From positions 1 to 64,000 of the forward strand of contig JAJPHT010000029.1 of assembly GCA_021325135.1 (NCBI GenBank): a stretch of DNA of 64,000 bases, given 5' to 3'. A model generated the notes under the pieces. The model did not search any database, was not told where the DNA came from, and saw nothing but the letters and a program-made list of their open reading frames with translations. The position numbers and the translations under genes are program-made. The stretch is from Pseudomonadota bacterium. GTDB lineage: Archaea > Thermoplasmatota > SW-10-69-26 > JACQPN01 > JAJPHT01. Positions 41,001 through 49,569 of the stretch are shown piece after piece. Every line of letters begins with the position of its first letter. Position 1 is the stretch's first letter.

Positions 41001-41848
41001 TCGCTTCGATCCTGGCACGCCGCGCCGCCGGGGCCCGTCGCGCAGACGGTGAGGCCCTTGGTGACGTCGAAGCCGGCGTAGACGCCGGGCGCGAGGAGGA
41101 CGGTGGCGCCCGCGGCGGCGCACCCGATGGCCTCCTGCGGGTCGGGGTGCGCGGGCTCGGCGCAGGTGTCTAGCACGGCGGGCACGACGCGGATGGCGGC
41201 GGCCTGCACGGCGAGGTCGTCCACGTAGAGGGGCGCGCCCTGGGGCCACGCGGCGCCGCCGGAGACGACGCTGGTGAGGGAGAGCGAGAGGAGCGTGGCG
41301 CCGGGGTTCGCGGCCGCGAAGGCGGCGAGGCTCTGCGAAGGGCCGCCCGCGCACGGGGCGAACGCGGCGGAGGCATCGAGGGCGCGCTGCGCGTAGGCGG
41401 GCGTGAATGGGAGCGCGCCGGCGCCGTCCACGAGGCAGGCATCCGCGGCGCCGTCGCCGTCGAGGTCCACGTGGAGGGTCTCCGCGAGGGCCATGCCGCG
41501 GGAGGGGTTGGGGGCCTCGTACCAGTAGGAGAGGCCCGTGATGGACGCGAGGTCCGCAGGCTGCGCGAGGTACGCGCGCGCCTCGCCCAGGGAGCCGGAG
41601 GGCTGCGGCGCGGCGCCGGCCTTCCCGAGGTCCACGGACTGCTGGCCGCCGTGCGCGACGGGCGAGGTCTGCGCCCCGTCGAGGAGAAGCTCGAAGCCGT
41701 TGGCGCGGGAGGGCGAGCCTTCGAGGCCCGGGTTCTGCAGCGTCTGCACGCTGGGCGCGGGGGGAGAGACGGCGCCCGCGGGGAGCGCGACGCCAGCGGC
41801 AAGGAGGGCCGCGACGACGAGCAGGGTGCGGAGAGCCGTCTGCGCCAT
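38027..41848 (-). CDS. Giant secreted protein: beta-helix, PKD and Ig-like repeats
   Basis: A 1273-residue exported protein. Signal peptide (MAQTALRTLLVVAALLAAGV); a jelly-roll-like region to ~215; a parallel beta-helix region (~220-620) with CAAAGATVLLAPGVYAGFDV opening; a PKD domain (~628-705: WAWTFSDGATATGAQASHAF); four Ig-like repeats of ~92 residues (~708-1070), each with a DPD(Q/G)D element and a (S/R)WTP(D/T)(F/Y)(T/L)Q(E/A)G strand; a second PKD domain (YAWDFDPSDGFQAQAKG); and a C-terminal beta domain. No membrane anchor or sorting tail is seen. It is downstream of another large surface protein on the same strand. Confidence 0.82.
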   Translation of the reverse strand: MAQTALRTLLVVAALLAAGVALPAGAVSPPAPSVQTLQNPGLEGSPSRANGFELLLDGAQTSPVAHGGQQSVDLGKAGAAPQPSGSLGEARAYLAQPADLASITGLSYWYEAPNPSRGMALAETLHVDLDGDGAADACLVDGAGALPFTPAYAQRALDASAAFAPCAGGPSQSLAAFAAANPGATLLSLSLTSVVSGGAAWPQGAPLYVDDLAVQAAAIRVVPAVLDTCAEPAHPDPQEAIGCAAAGATVLLAPGVYAGFDVTKGLTVCATGPGGAACQDRSDAVVDGRADGLSLVRMLAPDATLRGLVLQNPNLTATDQSAGASVGPALLLITGDRDVARHNVLRANGAQPGPLASRWMTYGIDVAGGDDVLLDGNDVSGLPASRGVDGTCAHAPCGVVGVHVAPAAHRLVADGNSVTMGAASPSSAYLLEGDGATVRDSFAKIAANSSASPLDAAIVRAYADDVNVSGNIFQPSASTGVAPLAVYARGANLVMEHDSLLRFERGVDADLSAGGALTGLVFSSTDRPIALRGGSPVLLENYVVSGASTAVSLDGASAARLSANLLRGTTALALGPGVRGASVDARENDWGVYSRAAILGKIADQGSGNAVDVSCYVDSIPTARVCPPTAGFTLQGASWGKPMAFADASQSGGRAIVSWAWTFSDGATATGAQASHAFAAPGPASATLTVTDSDGWTGATTRAFDVSDAAPVLSPIGDRVVGEGERLAFRLSAADPDQDNVTFSATGLPEGATFDTASGSFSWTPDFTQEGAYGPVTFAASDGFLSDAEAINLTVGHRNAPPLLSIEGPLAASEGSVLSFLARGSDVDGDRVSLFDSGNPVGARFSDLGNGTAQFSWTPDYTQAGTYNLTLQAWDGHNLTQNVVALRVADLDRAPAFSPIPAARGREMQPLQLQVAATDPDGDALAYSATHLPAGASFDPNARVLRWTPTYLQAGTYVVTFRANDGNLTASADATLVIDDADRAPTLAPLPDQAGRAGATLRVPLAANDPDSDPLTFSSPDAPPGVSFSGATLVWASTPAQAGSHTLTVVASDGTLNASQTLNVSLAVNAPPVVSLTLPASANVTVAAPFSGWGSADPDGDSRKLSYAWDFDPSDGFQAQAKGANVSWTFATVGPHVVTLRVTDQDGVVSERNATLVVDDRLTAVAWAYLETPTRGLGFVTLRDPPFGALAHHDVDVQIGWQPSPGGPEVPLHQLTATTRDDGSAMFPLPVDAVVMNLPGTHVIHATATLEGSYGGDTETATSTATYTPGILP

Positions 41849-41883
41849 GGGCCAGCCTCGCGGGCGGAACGGGAGCGGGAGCG

Positions 41884-41933
41884 GGGGTCACCTTTCCGCC
41901 TCACCGGCGGGGGTGACCCCCAAGGGGTTACCC
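41884..41933 (-). promoter_or_regulatory. Alternative hairpins between two surface-protein genes
   Basis: On the minus strand, starting 2 nt after the stop of the 41936-45352 gene, three segments occur in order: A GGGTAACCCC, B GGGGGTCACC and C GGTGACCCCC. B pairs perfectly with C (inner stem CCGCC/GGCGG region) or, with one mismatch, with A, so the two hairpins exclude each other. The 50-bp segment is 36 nt before the next ATG (41848). It could be a terminator or a regulatory leader. Confidence 0.5.
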
Positions 41934-41935
41934 GA

Positions 41936-44900
41936 TCAGGGCGGGGACGCCGGGGGGACGTCGGGCGTGGGCACGTCAGGCGAGGGGACGTCCGGCACCG
42001 AGGGCGCGCCGGGGCCGATCACGATGGTGACCGCGCTGGTGGCCGTGGAGAGGCCCGCCGCGTTGGTCGCCGTCGCCTGGAGCTGGTGCATGCCGGCCAT
42101 CATGCCGGTGGTGTCCAGCGTGCAGGAGAAGCCGTCCGCCACCGTCGAGTCCACGCAGACGACCTGGCCGTCCACGGCGAACGACACCGAGAGGACGGGC
42201 GCGCCGTCGTCGGTGGCCGCGACGTCCATGGGCACCTGCTCGCCGGCGACGTAGGCGCCGCCGATGGGGCCCGCGAACGTGGGGTCCTGGAAGCTGGCCG
42301 TGGGGGGCGTCGTGTCGACCTTGACGACGCGCGCGGGGGCGGCCGTCTCAACGTTGCCCGCGTTGTCCACGCTGAACGCCTGGATGGTGTGCGTGCCGTC
42401 GCCCAGGCTGCCGGTGATGCGGCTGCTGCCGGGGACGTTGGTGGACTTGCCGTCGACGACCAGCACGGTGCGCGCGAGGCCGCTGGGGCCCGCGTCGCTG
42501 CGGTCCACCGTGTAGCTCACGGGGGCGGACTGCCACGAGCCGGAGTCGGGGCTGAGGGTCAGCGTCGTGGTGGGCGCCTCGGCGTCCACGAGGGTCGTCG
42601 CGTTGGCGAAGGAGGTCGCGCCGTCGGCGTCCGTGACCATGACGCCCACGGTGACGGGGCCGTCGTCGGTCGCGGCGACCAGGAGGCGCGCGCCGTCGGG
42701 CGAGGCCGCGTAGGTCGCGCCGTCGGTGGTGAACAGGAACGACGCGCTGGAGAGCGCGCCGTCGGGGTCCACGCTGCCGGTGGCGTCGAAGGCGACGACG
42801 CCCGGGCCCGCGGCCGCGGGGGCGACGATCTTCGCGCTGGGCGCGACGTTGTCCACGTGGAAGCCCGCCGTGTGCGTGACGGTCGCGCCGCCGTTGTCCT
42901 GGATGGTCAGCGTCACCACGTAGTCGCCCAGCATCGTGGGCTTGTAGGACACCGAGGTCGCGTTGGCGCCCTGCTGGCCCATGCCGGTCACCGAGTGGTC
43001 GGGGAGCTCCACGGACCACGAGCGCGAGACGACGTAGCCGTCGGGGTCGTGGGACGCGTCGGCGAAGGCCAGCGTCGTGAGGCGCGTGACGCCGCTCGTG
43101 GGCGTCGCGGTGAAGGCCGCGGTGGGGAAGACGTTGTCCAGGCCGAAGCTGGGCGAGGACGCCGCCTCGACGAAGGTGCCCGCGTCGCTCACGGCCTTCA
43201 CGTTGTAGGAGCCGCTGTGCGCGAGGAGCGCCGAGAGGTCCGAGGGCGTGAGGCTGAAGGAGACGCTGCCGCCGGGCGTGGCCACGCTGCGCGAGCAGGA
43301 GCCGCACACGACGTAGGCGGGGTCGGTCGCGCTCACGAGGCGCACGTTCACCGTCTCCAGGACGCGGCTCGCGGTGGAGAGCGTCGCGGTGAGCACGGGG
43401 AAGCTGTTGCTGCTGGCCGCGCAGGTGCTCCCGGAGGAGGCCGCGGGGCACGAGAGCGTCAGCGTCGCGGGCGAGGCCAGCGAGGCGCCCAGCGTCGTCG
43501 CCAGGGGCAGGGGCGTGAACTGGTAGTCCATGGCGTCGGCGACGCTCCAGCCGGCCACGGCGTTGCGCGCGGGGCTGTAGTAGCCGCTGCTGGGCTCGCT
43601 GGAGGTGCCGTACACCGTGGTGTAGACGGAGTCGGGCGTCTGCTGGACGAAGGCCCACGGGACGGGGGCGGGGTCGCCGCCCGCGGCGTTGTGGAACTTC
43701 GCGGGGTCCGCCACCACGAGGACGTGGTCGGAGACGGAGCCGTCCGCCGCGAGGACGTGGTAGACGTTCGCGGGCTGCGACGTGAAGACGTCCGTGCCGT
43801 AGGGGGGCAGGCCGCTGGTGGGCGAGCCGCCGGGCGCGAAGGTGCCCTCCAGCGCGCGCTGGTCGAGAAGCTCGAAGAGCACGTTGGGCGAGGCGGCCAC
43901 GTCGACGGACTTGGGGGAGATGCCCGTGTAGTCCATGGAGGAGATGTCGTACACATACGCGCTCTTGCCGCCCGCGAGGGGCGTCAGGAGCTGGTGGACC
44001 TGCTGCGCGTCGCCGACGACCGAGTTGGCGGGCTGGATGAAGACCGAGTAGCCGTCGCTGAGGTCCGTGCGCGTGGAGACGCCCTGCTGGAGCGTCGCGC
44101 CGCTCAAGACCACGGAGTCCAGCTGAACGTGGGGCTGGGCCGAGGGGTGCGAGGGCTGGCTCTCGCCGTAGGACGTGCCGTAGTAGAGGTTGAAGAAGAA
44201 CTCGTTGAGGCTCTTGCCCTGGAGCTGGTTGCCGAAGTCCATGCAGTAGTGGTGCCAGGCCGCGTCGGCGGGCAGGTCGATGCCGCCGTAGCCGGGCTGC
44301 GTGGAGTGGGCGTCGCCCGCGCCCCAGACGTTCGTCTGGAGGTAGAAGTGGTCCATGACGCCGGCCGCGTCGTAGAAGCGCGCGTCGAAGCACGCCTTCA
44401 CCGAGGGGCCGCCGACCCACGCGCTCTGCGCGGTGGGGGCGCTGAGGTACTGGCCGAAGATGAGGTCCTTGCCGTCGTCCGCGGCGTTGTACTCGATGTC
44501 GACGTAGGCGCCGTTGGAGCCGTCCTCGTAGCCCACGTGGTGGAAGGAGGCGGGGAGCGTGGCGCCGGGCGCGGGGGTCGAGCCGCTCTGGTCGACGACG
44601 TCGGGCTTGTTGAGGATGAGGTGCCAGGGGGCGATGGCGGTCTTGAAGCCGCTCGCGCCGGGCTGGTCGACGCTCTCGTAGCCGCCGTCGCTGTGGCCAA
44701 GCTCGAAGCCGGCGTTGAGGAGGGGGTTCCCGGGCTGGACGAGGCCGGTGGGCTCGCCGTCCACGGTGAAGATGGGGGAGAAGCCCTCGTCGGCGAGGTC
44801 CGCGTCCTTCCAGTCGCCCTGGGCGGCGGCCGCGTTGGCCGCGAGGCTGAAGGAGCCCGAGGGGCAGATGCCGTCGGAGCCGCAGAGGTACTGGCCGTTG

Positions 44901-45352
44901 GCGTCGTCGACGGCGGAGAGGGTGAACGTCACGCCGTCGAAGGGGCCGGCGAAGGAGAGGAGGCTCGCCGGCACGCGCACGGTGCCCGTGCTGGCGGGCG
45001 CGTCCAGGTGGACGTGCGTGGTGTAGATCAGGTCGATGGCGGGGGCGGGCGCGTCGGGGTTGCTGCCGCCGTCGCCGTGGATGCTGTTGAGGTCCACGAC
45101 GTAGTCGGTGACGGGGAAGGGGGCGCCCGAGCCGTCGTGCAGCTCGAAGTCGAAGACGAAGAGGCCACCCACGGAGCTCATGACAACGCCGGCGTTGCCG
45201 GCGACCGCCTGGCGGGGGAAGGCCAGGACGACGAGGTTGTCGGCCCCGCCGGGGGAGTTGTCGGCGGAGACGGCGGCGAGGGGAGCGAGGGCGGCCAGAA
45301 GGGTCGCGGCCAGAAGGGCGGCGAACGCGCGCGTGCGGGACGAGCTTGACAA
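41936..45352 (-). CDS. Giant secreted multi-domain surface protein
   Basis: A 1138-residue exported protein: signal peptide (FAALLAATLLAALAPLAAVS), a cohesin/beta-sandwich-like N-terminal region, a second beta-sandwich (~220-420: GNPLLNAGFELGHSDGGYES, a carbohydrate-binding style opening), a middle region with paired Cys (YLCGSDGICPSG, YVVCGSCSRSV), then PKD- and Ig-like domains (TLAFADASHDPDGYVVSRSW, DATGSVDPDGALSS, HTIQAFSVDNAGNVETAAPA). It ends in a Pro-rich tail (VPDVPSPDVPTPDVPPASPP) without a membrane helix. The start is TTG 45352 with GGAGG 7 nt upstream; no in-frame ATG is near. Confidence 0.78.
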   Translation of the reverse strand: MSSSSRTRAFAALLAATLLAALAPLAAVSADNSPGGADNLVVLAFPRQAVAGNAGVVMSSVGGLFVFDFELHDGSGAPFPVTDYVVDLNSIHGDGGSNPDAPAPAIDLIYTTHVHLDAPASTGTVRVPASLLSFAGPFDGVTFTLSAVDDANGQYLCGSDGICPSGSFSLAANAAAAQGDWKDADLADEGFSPIFTVDGEPTGLVQPGNPLLNAGFELGHSDGGYESVDQPGASGFKTAIAPWHLILNKPDVVDQSGSTPAPGATLPASFHHVGYEDGSNGAYVDIEYNAADDGKDLIFGQYLSAPTAQSAWVGGPSVKACFDARFYDAAGVMDHFYLQTNVWGAGDAHSTQPGYGGIDLPADAAWHHYCMDFGNQLQGKSLNEFFFNLYYGTSYGESQPSHPSAQPHVQLDSVVLSGATLQQGVSTRTDLSDGYSVFIQPANSVVGDAQQVHQLLTPLAGGKSAYVYDISSMDYTGISPKSVDVAASPNVLFELLDQRALEGTFAPGGSPTSGLPPYGTDVFTSQPANVYHVLAADGSVSDHVLVVADPAKFHNAAGGDPAPVPWAFVQQTPDSVYTTVYGTSSEPSSGYYSPARNAVAGWSVADAMDYQFTPLPLATTLGASLASPATLTLSCPAASSGSTCAASSNSFPVLTATLSTASRVLETVNVRLVSATDPAYVVCGSCSRSVATPGGSVSFSLTPSDLSALLAHSGSYNVKAVSDAGTFVEAASSPSFGLDNVFPTAAFTATPTSGVTRLTTLAFADASHDPDGYVVSRSWSVELPDHSVTGMGQQGANATSVSYKPTMLGDYVVTLTIQDNGGATVTHTAGFHVDNVAPSAKIVAPAAAGPGVVAFDATGSVDPDGALSSASFLFTTDGATYAASPDGARLLVAATDDGPVTVGVMVTDADGATSFANATTLVDAEAPTTTLTLSPDSGSWQSAPVSYTVDRSDAGPSGLARTVLVVDGKSTNVPGSSRITGSLGDGTHTIQAFSVDNAGNVETAAPARVVKVDTTPPTASFQDPTFAGPIGGAYVAGEQVPMDVAATDDGAPVLSVSFAVDGQVVCVDSTVADGFSCTLDTTGMMAGMHQLQATATNAAGLSTATSAVTIVIGPGAPSVPDVPSPDVPTPDVPPASPP

Positions 45353-45523
45353 GGGGAAGCCTCCGGTGCTTGCTTCTGGCCGCCTGCAAGCCAGGGCCCT
45401 TCAAGGCCTTTCTCAGGAAACCCTAGGTGGTTACACCCTTTTGGCTGCGCAGGGGCAAGACCCAAGGGGGGTCGGCCCGGCGTTCCGGAAGCTTTTCCCA
45501 CCCGGGGGCCCGAGGGGCGGCGC

Positions 45524-45811
45524 ATGGCCCCCCGCGTCGACGCGCGCTACCTGCCGGGCCTCCTGGCGACCGCGGGGAGGGCCATCTCCCGCCACCCGGC
45601 CGCCTCGGGCGTCGTGGCCCGGGTCCGCACCGCCCGCACGCCGGAGGACCTGGCGCGCATCCTCTCGCCCCTGGACTTGAGCCTCGCTCCCCCGGCGCGC
45701 CAGCTCGTGGAGGATGCCCTCGCCGGCGGCCCGCGCTGGAAGGCCGCCCACGCGGCCCTCGTGCGCAGCGCGGAGCAGTCGCTGGCGGAGCGTTTCTGGC
45801 CGGGGTCTTGA
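45524..45811 (+). CDS. Small hypothetical helical protein
   Basis: A 95-residue protein with helical character: VDARYLPGLLATAGRAISRH, TARTPEDLARILSPLDLSLA, and WKAAHAALVRSAEQSLAERF. No signal, Cys or known motif. ATG 45524 has little upstream support. It converges on the acyl-CoA dehydrogenase gene with a 6-bp gap and is divergent from the surface-protein gene. I could not assign a family. Confidence 0.45.
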   Translation: MAPRVDARYLPGLLATAGRAISRHPAASGVVARVRTARTPEDLARILSPLDLSLAPPARQLVEDALAGGPRWKAAHAALVRSAEQSLAERFWPGS

Positions 45812-45817
45812 GGGGGC

Positions 45818-46978
45818 TCAGCGGCTCGCGGGCAGCCCGATGCTCTTCGCGATGACCATGCGCTGGACCTCGCTGGAGCCCTCGCCGATCTCGCAGAGCT
45901 TGATGTCGCGCCAGTGGCGCTCCACGGGGTAGTCCGTGGTGTAGCCGTTGCCGCCGAGGACCTGGATGCACTCGGTGGCGGCGCGCATGGCGGCCTCGCT
46001 GGCGTAGAGCTTGCCCATGCTGGCGGCGCTGCTGAAGTCGCGCCCCTGGTCCTTCAGCCACGCGGCGCGCAGCAGGAGAAGGCGCGCGGCGTCAAGCTCC
46101 GTCGCCATGGTGGCGAGCTTGAACTGGATGGCCTGGAAGCTGCCGATGGGCTTCCCGAACTGCTGGCGCTCCTTGGCGTAGGCCAGCGCGGTCTCGTAGG
46201 CGCCCTGCGCCATGCCCAGCGCCAGCGAGCCGATGGCGATGCGGCCCGCGTCCAGCGTCTTCATGGCGCCGGTGAACCCCTTGCCGAGGCCCGCGGGGCC
46301 GCCGAGAAGCTGCGAGTCGGGGACCCAGCAGTCGTCCAGGAAGACCTGCGACGTGGCGCTGCCGTGGAGGCCCAGCTTGTGCTCCAGCTTGCCCAGCGTG
46401 AGCCCCTTGGTGCCCTTCTCGACGACGAAGGCGCTGATGCCCTTGGCGCCGGCGGCGGGGTCCGTCTTCGCCATGATGGTGAACGTGCTCGCGAAGTGGC
46501 CGTTGGTGAGGAACACCTTCTGGCCGTTGAGCTTCCACCCGTCGCCCTCCCGCGTGGCGATGGTGCGCAGCGAGGCCGCGTCGCTGCCGCTGGTGGGCTC
46601 GGTCAGGCCCCAGCCGCCCCAGTGCTCGCCGCTGGCCAGCTTCGGAAGATAACGCTGCTTCTGCTCGTGCGTCCCCATGATGTTGATGTGGGACGAGCCG
46701 AGGCCGCAGTGCGCGGCGAACGTGATGCCCACGCTGCCGTTCACCCGCGAGAGCTCCTGGATGGCGAGGTTGTAGCTGATGGCGTCGAGCCCCGTGCCGC
46801 CGTACTCCGTGGGGATCGTCATGCCGGCGAGGCCAAGCTCGGCGGCCTTCTTGAGCACGGAGGAGGTCCAGACGCCCTTCTCCTCGATGAGGTCGATCTC
46901 GGGCGCGACCTCCTTCTCGGCGAACTCGCGGACCATCTTCTGGATGGCCTTCTGGTCCTCAGTGAGCTCGAACTCCAT
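45818..46978 (-). CDS. Acyl-CoA dehydrogenase
   Basis: Flavoenzyme that oxidises an acyl-CoA at the alpha-beta bond and passes electrons to ETF. The 386 residues follow the family: MEFELTEDQKAIQKMVREFA, YGGTGLDAISYNLAIQELSR, GGWGLTEPTSGSDAASLRT (FAD contact), NGQKVFLTNGHFA, FGKPIGSFQAIQFKLATMAT, CIQVLGGNGYTTDYPVERHW, and EIGEGSSEVQRMVIAKSI, where Glu366 is the expected catalytic base (YEGT-type position). The substrate chain length cannot be fixed. ATG 46978 starts at the conserved beginning; the frame continues upstream without similarity. ETF genes are at 7370-9091. Confidence 0.95.
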   Translation of the reverse strand: MEFELTEDQKAIQKMVREFAEKEVAPEIDLIEEKGVWTSSVLKKAAELGLAGMTIPTEYGGTGLDAISYNLAIQELSRVNGSVGITFAAHCGLGSSHINIMGTHEQKQRYLPKLASGEHWGGWGLTEPTSGSDAASLRTIATREGDGWKLNGQKVFLTNGHFASTFTIMAKTDPAAGAKGISAFVVEKGTKGLTLGKLEHKLGLHGSATSQVFLDDCWVPDSQLLGGPAGLGKGFTGAMKTLDAGRIAIGSLALGMAQGAYETALAYAKERQQFGKPIGSFQAIQFKLATMATELDAARLLLLRAAWLKDQGRDFSSAASMGKLYASEAAMRAATECIQVLGGNGYTTDYPVERHWRDIKLCEIGEGSSEVQRMVIAKSIGLPASR

Positions 46979-47276
46979 GGCTTCGCGAAGCTGGGCGGGG
47001 GTCAAAAAGGTTCTCGCGATCCGGGGCGCGGACCCGTCTCTTGGCCCACGCTGGCCCCTCGGGCTTGCCTTGGCACGGCCGGGTCCGGCCATGCGGTGCG
47101 CCACCCCTTTGGGTGTGGCTCCTCAGCCTAAGGGCGCTCGGCCCGAGCCCTCACCGGCTTCGATCCCCTCGCGATTGAGAAGCGACCTCCAAGAAACTCC
47201 GCTGCTGTTATCTTCTTGATCGGCGTTGGGGCCAGCGGGTTGTTTGTCGCTCCCTTTGGTGGACGGTGAAACCTTC

Positions 47277-48017
47277 ATGGCTTACAGTTTCCTTCCTCGC
47301 CTCATGGCCGCCTTCGCGATTCTCGCCACGCTGGGCGGCGTCGCGTTGCCCGCCCAGGCGGCCCTCGTCTACTCGCCTTGCCTCTCGTACCTGGACCAGG
47401 GCGTTGCGCCGCGCGCCGCGTCCCCCTCCCCCACCGCGCGCTGCCTGGGCGACACGCAACCCGGCAGCGCCGGCACGGCGCCCATTCCCGACGATGAGTA
47501 TCTCGACGCGGCAAGCGGCATCGTCTACCGCTCAACGCCCACGGGCCTGGAGCCCATCGGCGCCGGCGTCGAGCAGGAGGGCTACGTCGAGCTGCAGACC
47601 TCCTCCGACCTGGACTACTCATGCTCCAGCACCGTCCCCGTGGACGGCTCCCCCTGCGTCTCCTCCGACGTCTGCGGCCACGTCTGCGAGACCGTCCGCG
47701 TCGCGCTCGTGGGCTGCCACCGCGTGAGCCTCGAAGTGACCTTCGTTCCGGCCGTCACGAACTACAACAACGAGGAGACGGTCACGCACGACTATCCGCC
47801 CGGCTGCGCGGCGTCGCCCTTCCTCCCCGTCCCGGAGATCCATTGGGCGGGCCAAGGAAGCCAGGCCGTGACCTCCATCGACGACGCCTGGGACGCCGCG
47901 CCGCCCGGAAACTTGTGCCATCACGCGAACGACAGAGGGGTCCCGTTGACGGTCCAGACGGAAATCCTCGTGGACGGCGTTCGACACGGACTTACGGAAT
48001 TGACTCTGTGCCGGTGA
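47277..48017 (+). CDS. Secreted Cys-rich protein
   Basis: A 246-residue protein: signal peptide (LPRLMAAFAILATLGGVALP, cleavage near AQA-A), then a domain with about twelve Cys, including SCSSTVPVDGSPCVSSDVCG, HVCETVRVALVGCHRVSLEV, and ends at LTLCR. Pairing of closely spaced Cys suggests disulfides. ATG 47277 begins the signal peptide; a TTATCTT box near 47207 is a possible promoter element. The following secreted-protein gene starts 4 bp after its stop, so the two are cotranscribed. No family recognised. Confidence 0.65.
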   Translation: MAYSFLPRLMAAFAILATLGGVALPAQAALVYSPCLSYLDQGVAPRAASPSPTARCLGDTQPGSAGTAPIPDDEYLDAASGIVYRSTPTGLEPIGAGVEQEGYVELQTSSDLDYSCSSTVPVDGSPCVSSDVCGHVCETVRVALVGCHRVSLEVTFVPAVTNYNNEETVTHDYPPGCAASPFLPVPEIHWAGQGSQAVTSIDDAWDAAPPGNLCHHANDRGVPLTVQTEILVDGVRHGLTELTLCR

Positions 48018-48021
48018 CTCC

Positions 48022-48597
48022 ATGCGCTCTCTCGTCGTGCTCCTCGCGCTGCTCCTCCTCCTGCCCTTCGTCCAGGCGGGCACGCAGGCGGAGCCCGAGA
48101 TCATGGACAGCCCGCCCGTGCTGGATGCGGCGTATGGGGCGACCCGCGGGGACACGACCCTGGACGCCCCGGAAATCGACCTGGTTGCCGCCTGGTTCAG
48201 CGCGAACGACACGACCGTGGGCGTCACCTGGCAGGTCGTCAACGAGTCCCACCGGCTCCAAGAACGCGAAGTGCAAGGGTTCGGCATGACGTTCCTGTGC
48301 GGAGCAACGCACCTCTACGCCGAGGCCGACCTGGGGGGCCCGTATCGCTCGCCGATCGGCCTGATCACAGGATGGAATGACATCGCGCCCGTGACCGTTG
48401 AGGGCGACTTCATCCACGCGGAGTTCCCCCGCTCGGCGTTCGATGCGTACTCTTGCACGGTGTTGACGCACACGCTCGCGAGCAGCATCCTCGCCATCAG
48501 CACGACGAACCCCAACTTCTGGAGCGGCGGCGGGAACCTCTGGTGGCGCGACCGCGCGCCCGACGTCGGCTTCGGGCGCGACTTCGCGCTGACGTAG
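48022..48597 (+). CDS. Secreted protein, unknown function
   Basis: A 191-residue protein: signal peptide (MRSLVVLLALLLLLPFVQAG), then a beta-rich domain of single-domain size (EIDLVAAWFSANDTTVGVTW, VQGFGMTFLCGATHLYAEAD, GWNDIAPVTVEGDFIHAEFP) with two Cys that may pair. The pattern is similar to that of exported CBM9- or DOMON-like domains, but weakly. It is coupled to the preceding Cys-rich gene and lies 42 bp before an ABC ATPase gene. No anchor. Confidence 0.62.
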   Translation: MRSLVVLLALLLLLPFVQAGTQAEPEIMDSPPVLDAAYGATRGDTTLDAPEIDLVAAWFSANDTTVGVTWQVVNESHRLQEREVQGFGMTFLCGATHLYAEADLGGPYRSPIGLITGWNDIAPVTVEGDFIHAEFPRSAFDAYSCTVLTHTLASSILAISTTNPNFWSGGGNLWWRDRAPDVGFGRDFALT

Positions 48598-48639
48598 CCC
48601 ACCGAAACGCTCATCCCGGCCCGCAATGTCGGCGTCCCT

Positions 48640-49563
48640 GTGGAGCCGGCCATCGTCGCGCGGGGGCTCGTGAAGCACTACGGCGACGTGGAGGCGGTGC
48701 GCGGCATCGACTTCGAGGTGCCCACGGGGACCGTGTTCGGCTTCCTGGGGCCCAACGGCGCGGGGAAGTCGACGACCATCCGCATGATCCACGGTCTCGC
48801 GCCGCGCACGGCGGGGCGCCTTGACGTGCTGGGGATGGACATCGCGACGCATGGGCGCCAGATCAAGAGGCGCATCGGCGTGGTCCCCCAGGAGAACAAC
48901 CTGGACAACGACATGACCACCCGCGAGAACCTGCTGGTCTTCGGGCGCTTCTTCGACATCACCGGCGCGCGGCTTCGCGACCGCGTCGACGAGCTTCTGG
49001 CCTACGTGCATCTCACGGAGAAGGCGGACGCGCGGGCGGAGGACCTCTCGGGCGGCATGAAGCGACGGTTGCACATCGCGCGCGCCCTGGTCAACGATCC
49101 TGAGCTTCTCATCCTGGATGAGCCCACGACCGGGCTCGACCCGCAGAGCCGCGCCCTCCTCTGGGAGCGCATCCGCGCGCTGCGCCGCGAGGGGCGCACC
49201 ATCCTCCTGACCACGCACTACATGGACGAGGCCGAGAAGCTCAGCGACGACGTGGCCATCATCGACGGGGGGCGCATCATCGAGCGCGGCGCGCCCGCGG
49301 CGCTGGTGCGCAAGCACGTCGGGCGCGAGGTGCTGGAGGTGCGCATGCCCGCGCAGGGCGACGCGAGGGTGCTGGCGCGCGCGGGGAGCGCCGCGCTCCA
49401 CCACGAGCGCGTGGGGGACGAGCTTCGCCTTTTCGGCGAGAAGGGGGAGCCCCTGCTGGAGCACGTCCACGCCGCGGGCGTCGAGCCGGAGGGGCACGTC
49501 GTCCGGCGGGCGACGCTGGAGGACGTGTTCTTGAAGCTCACCGGCCGCGGGCTGAACGATTGA
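48640..49563 (+). CDS. ABC transporter ATP-binding protein (ABC-2/DrrA type)
   Basis: ATPase of an export-type ABC system. The 307 residues have Walker A GPNGAGKST (37-45), Q-loop VPQENNLD (82-89), signature LSGGM (136-140), Walker B LLILDEP (156-162), the H-loop TTHYMDEAEKL, and a C-terminal extension (~225-307) with a LEDVFLKLTGRGL end typical of NodI/DrrA-like ATPases. Such ATPases normally pair with an ABC-2 permease encoded next to them; none is found here: upstream are secreted proteins and downstream a giant secreted protein. The start is GTG 48640. Confidence 0.9.
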   Translation: MEPAIVARGLVKHYGDVEAVRGIDFEVPTGTVFGFLGPNGAGKSTTIRMIHGLAPRTAGRLDVLGMDIATHGRQIKRRIGVVPQENNLDNDMTTRENLLVFGRFFDITGARLRDRVDELLAYVHLTEKADARAEDLSGGMKRRLHIARALVNDPELLILDEPTTGLDPQSRALLWERIRALRREGRTILLTTHYMDEAEKLSDDVAIIDGGRIIERGAPAALVRKHVGREVLEVRMPAQGDARVLARAGSAALHHERVGDELRLFGEKGEPLLEHVHAAGVEPEGHVVRRATLEDVFLKLTGRGLND

Positions 49564-49569
49564 GCGCGT

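Noticed and set aside
47150..47175. TTCGATC, like a tRNA T-loop, upstream of the 47277 gene
   Set aside because: The flanking five bases (CCGGC and CCCTC) do not pair, and no acceptor, D or anticodon stems can be drawn.
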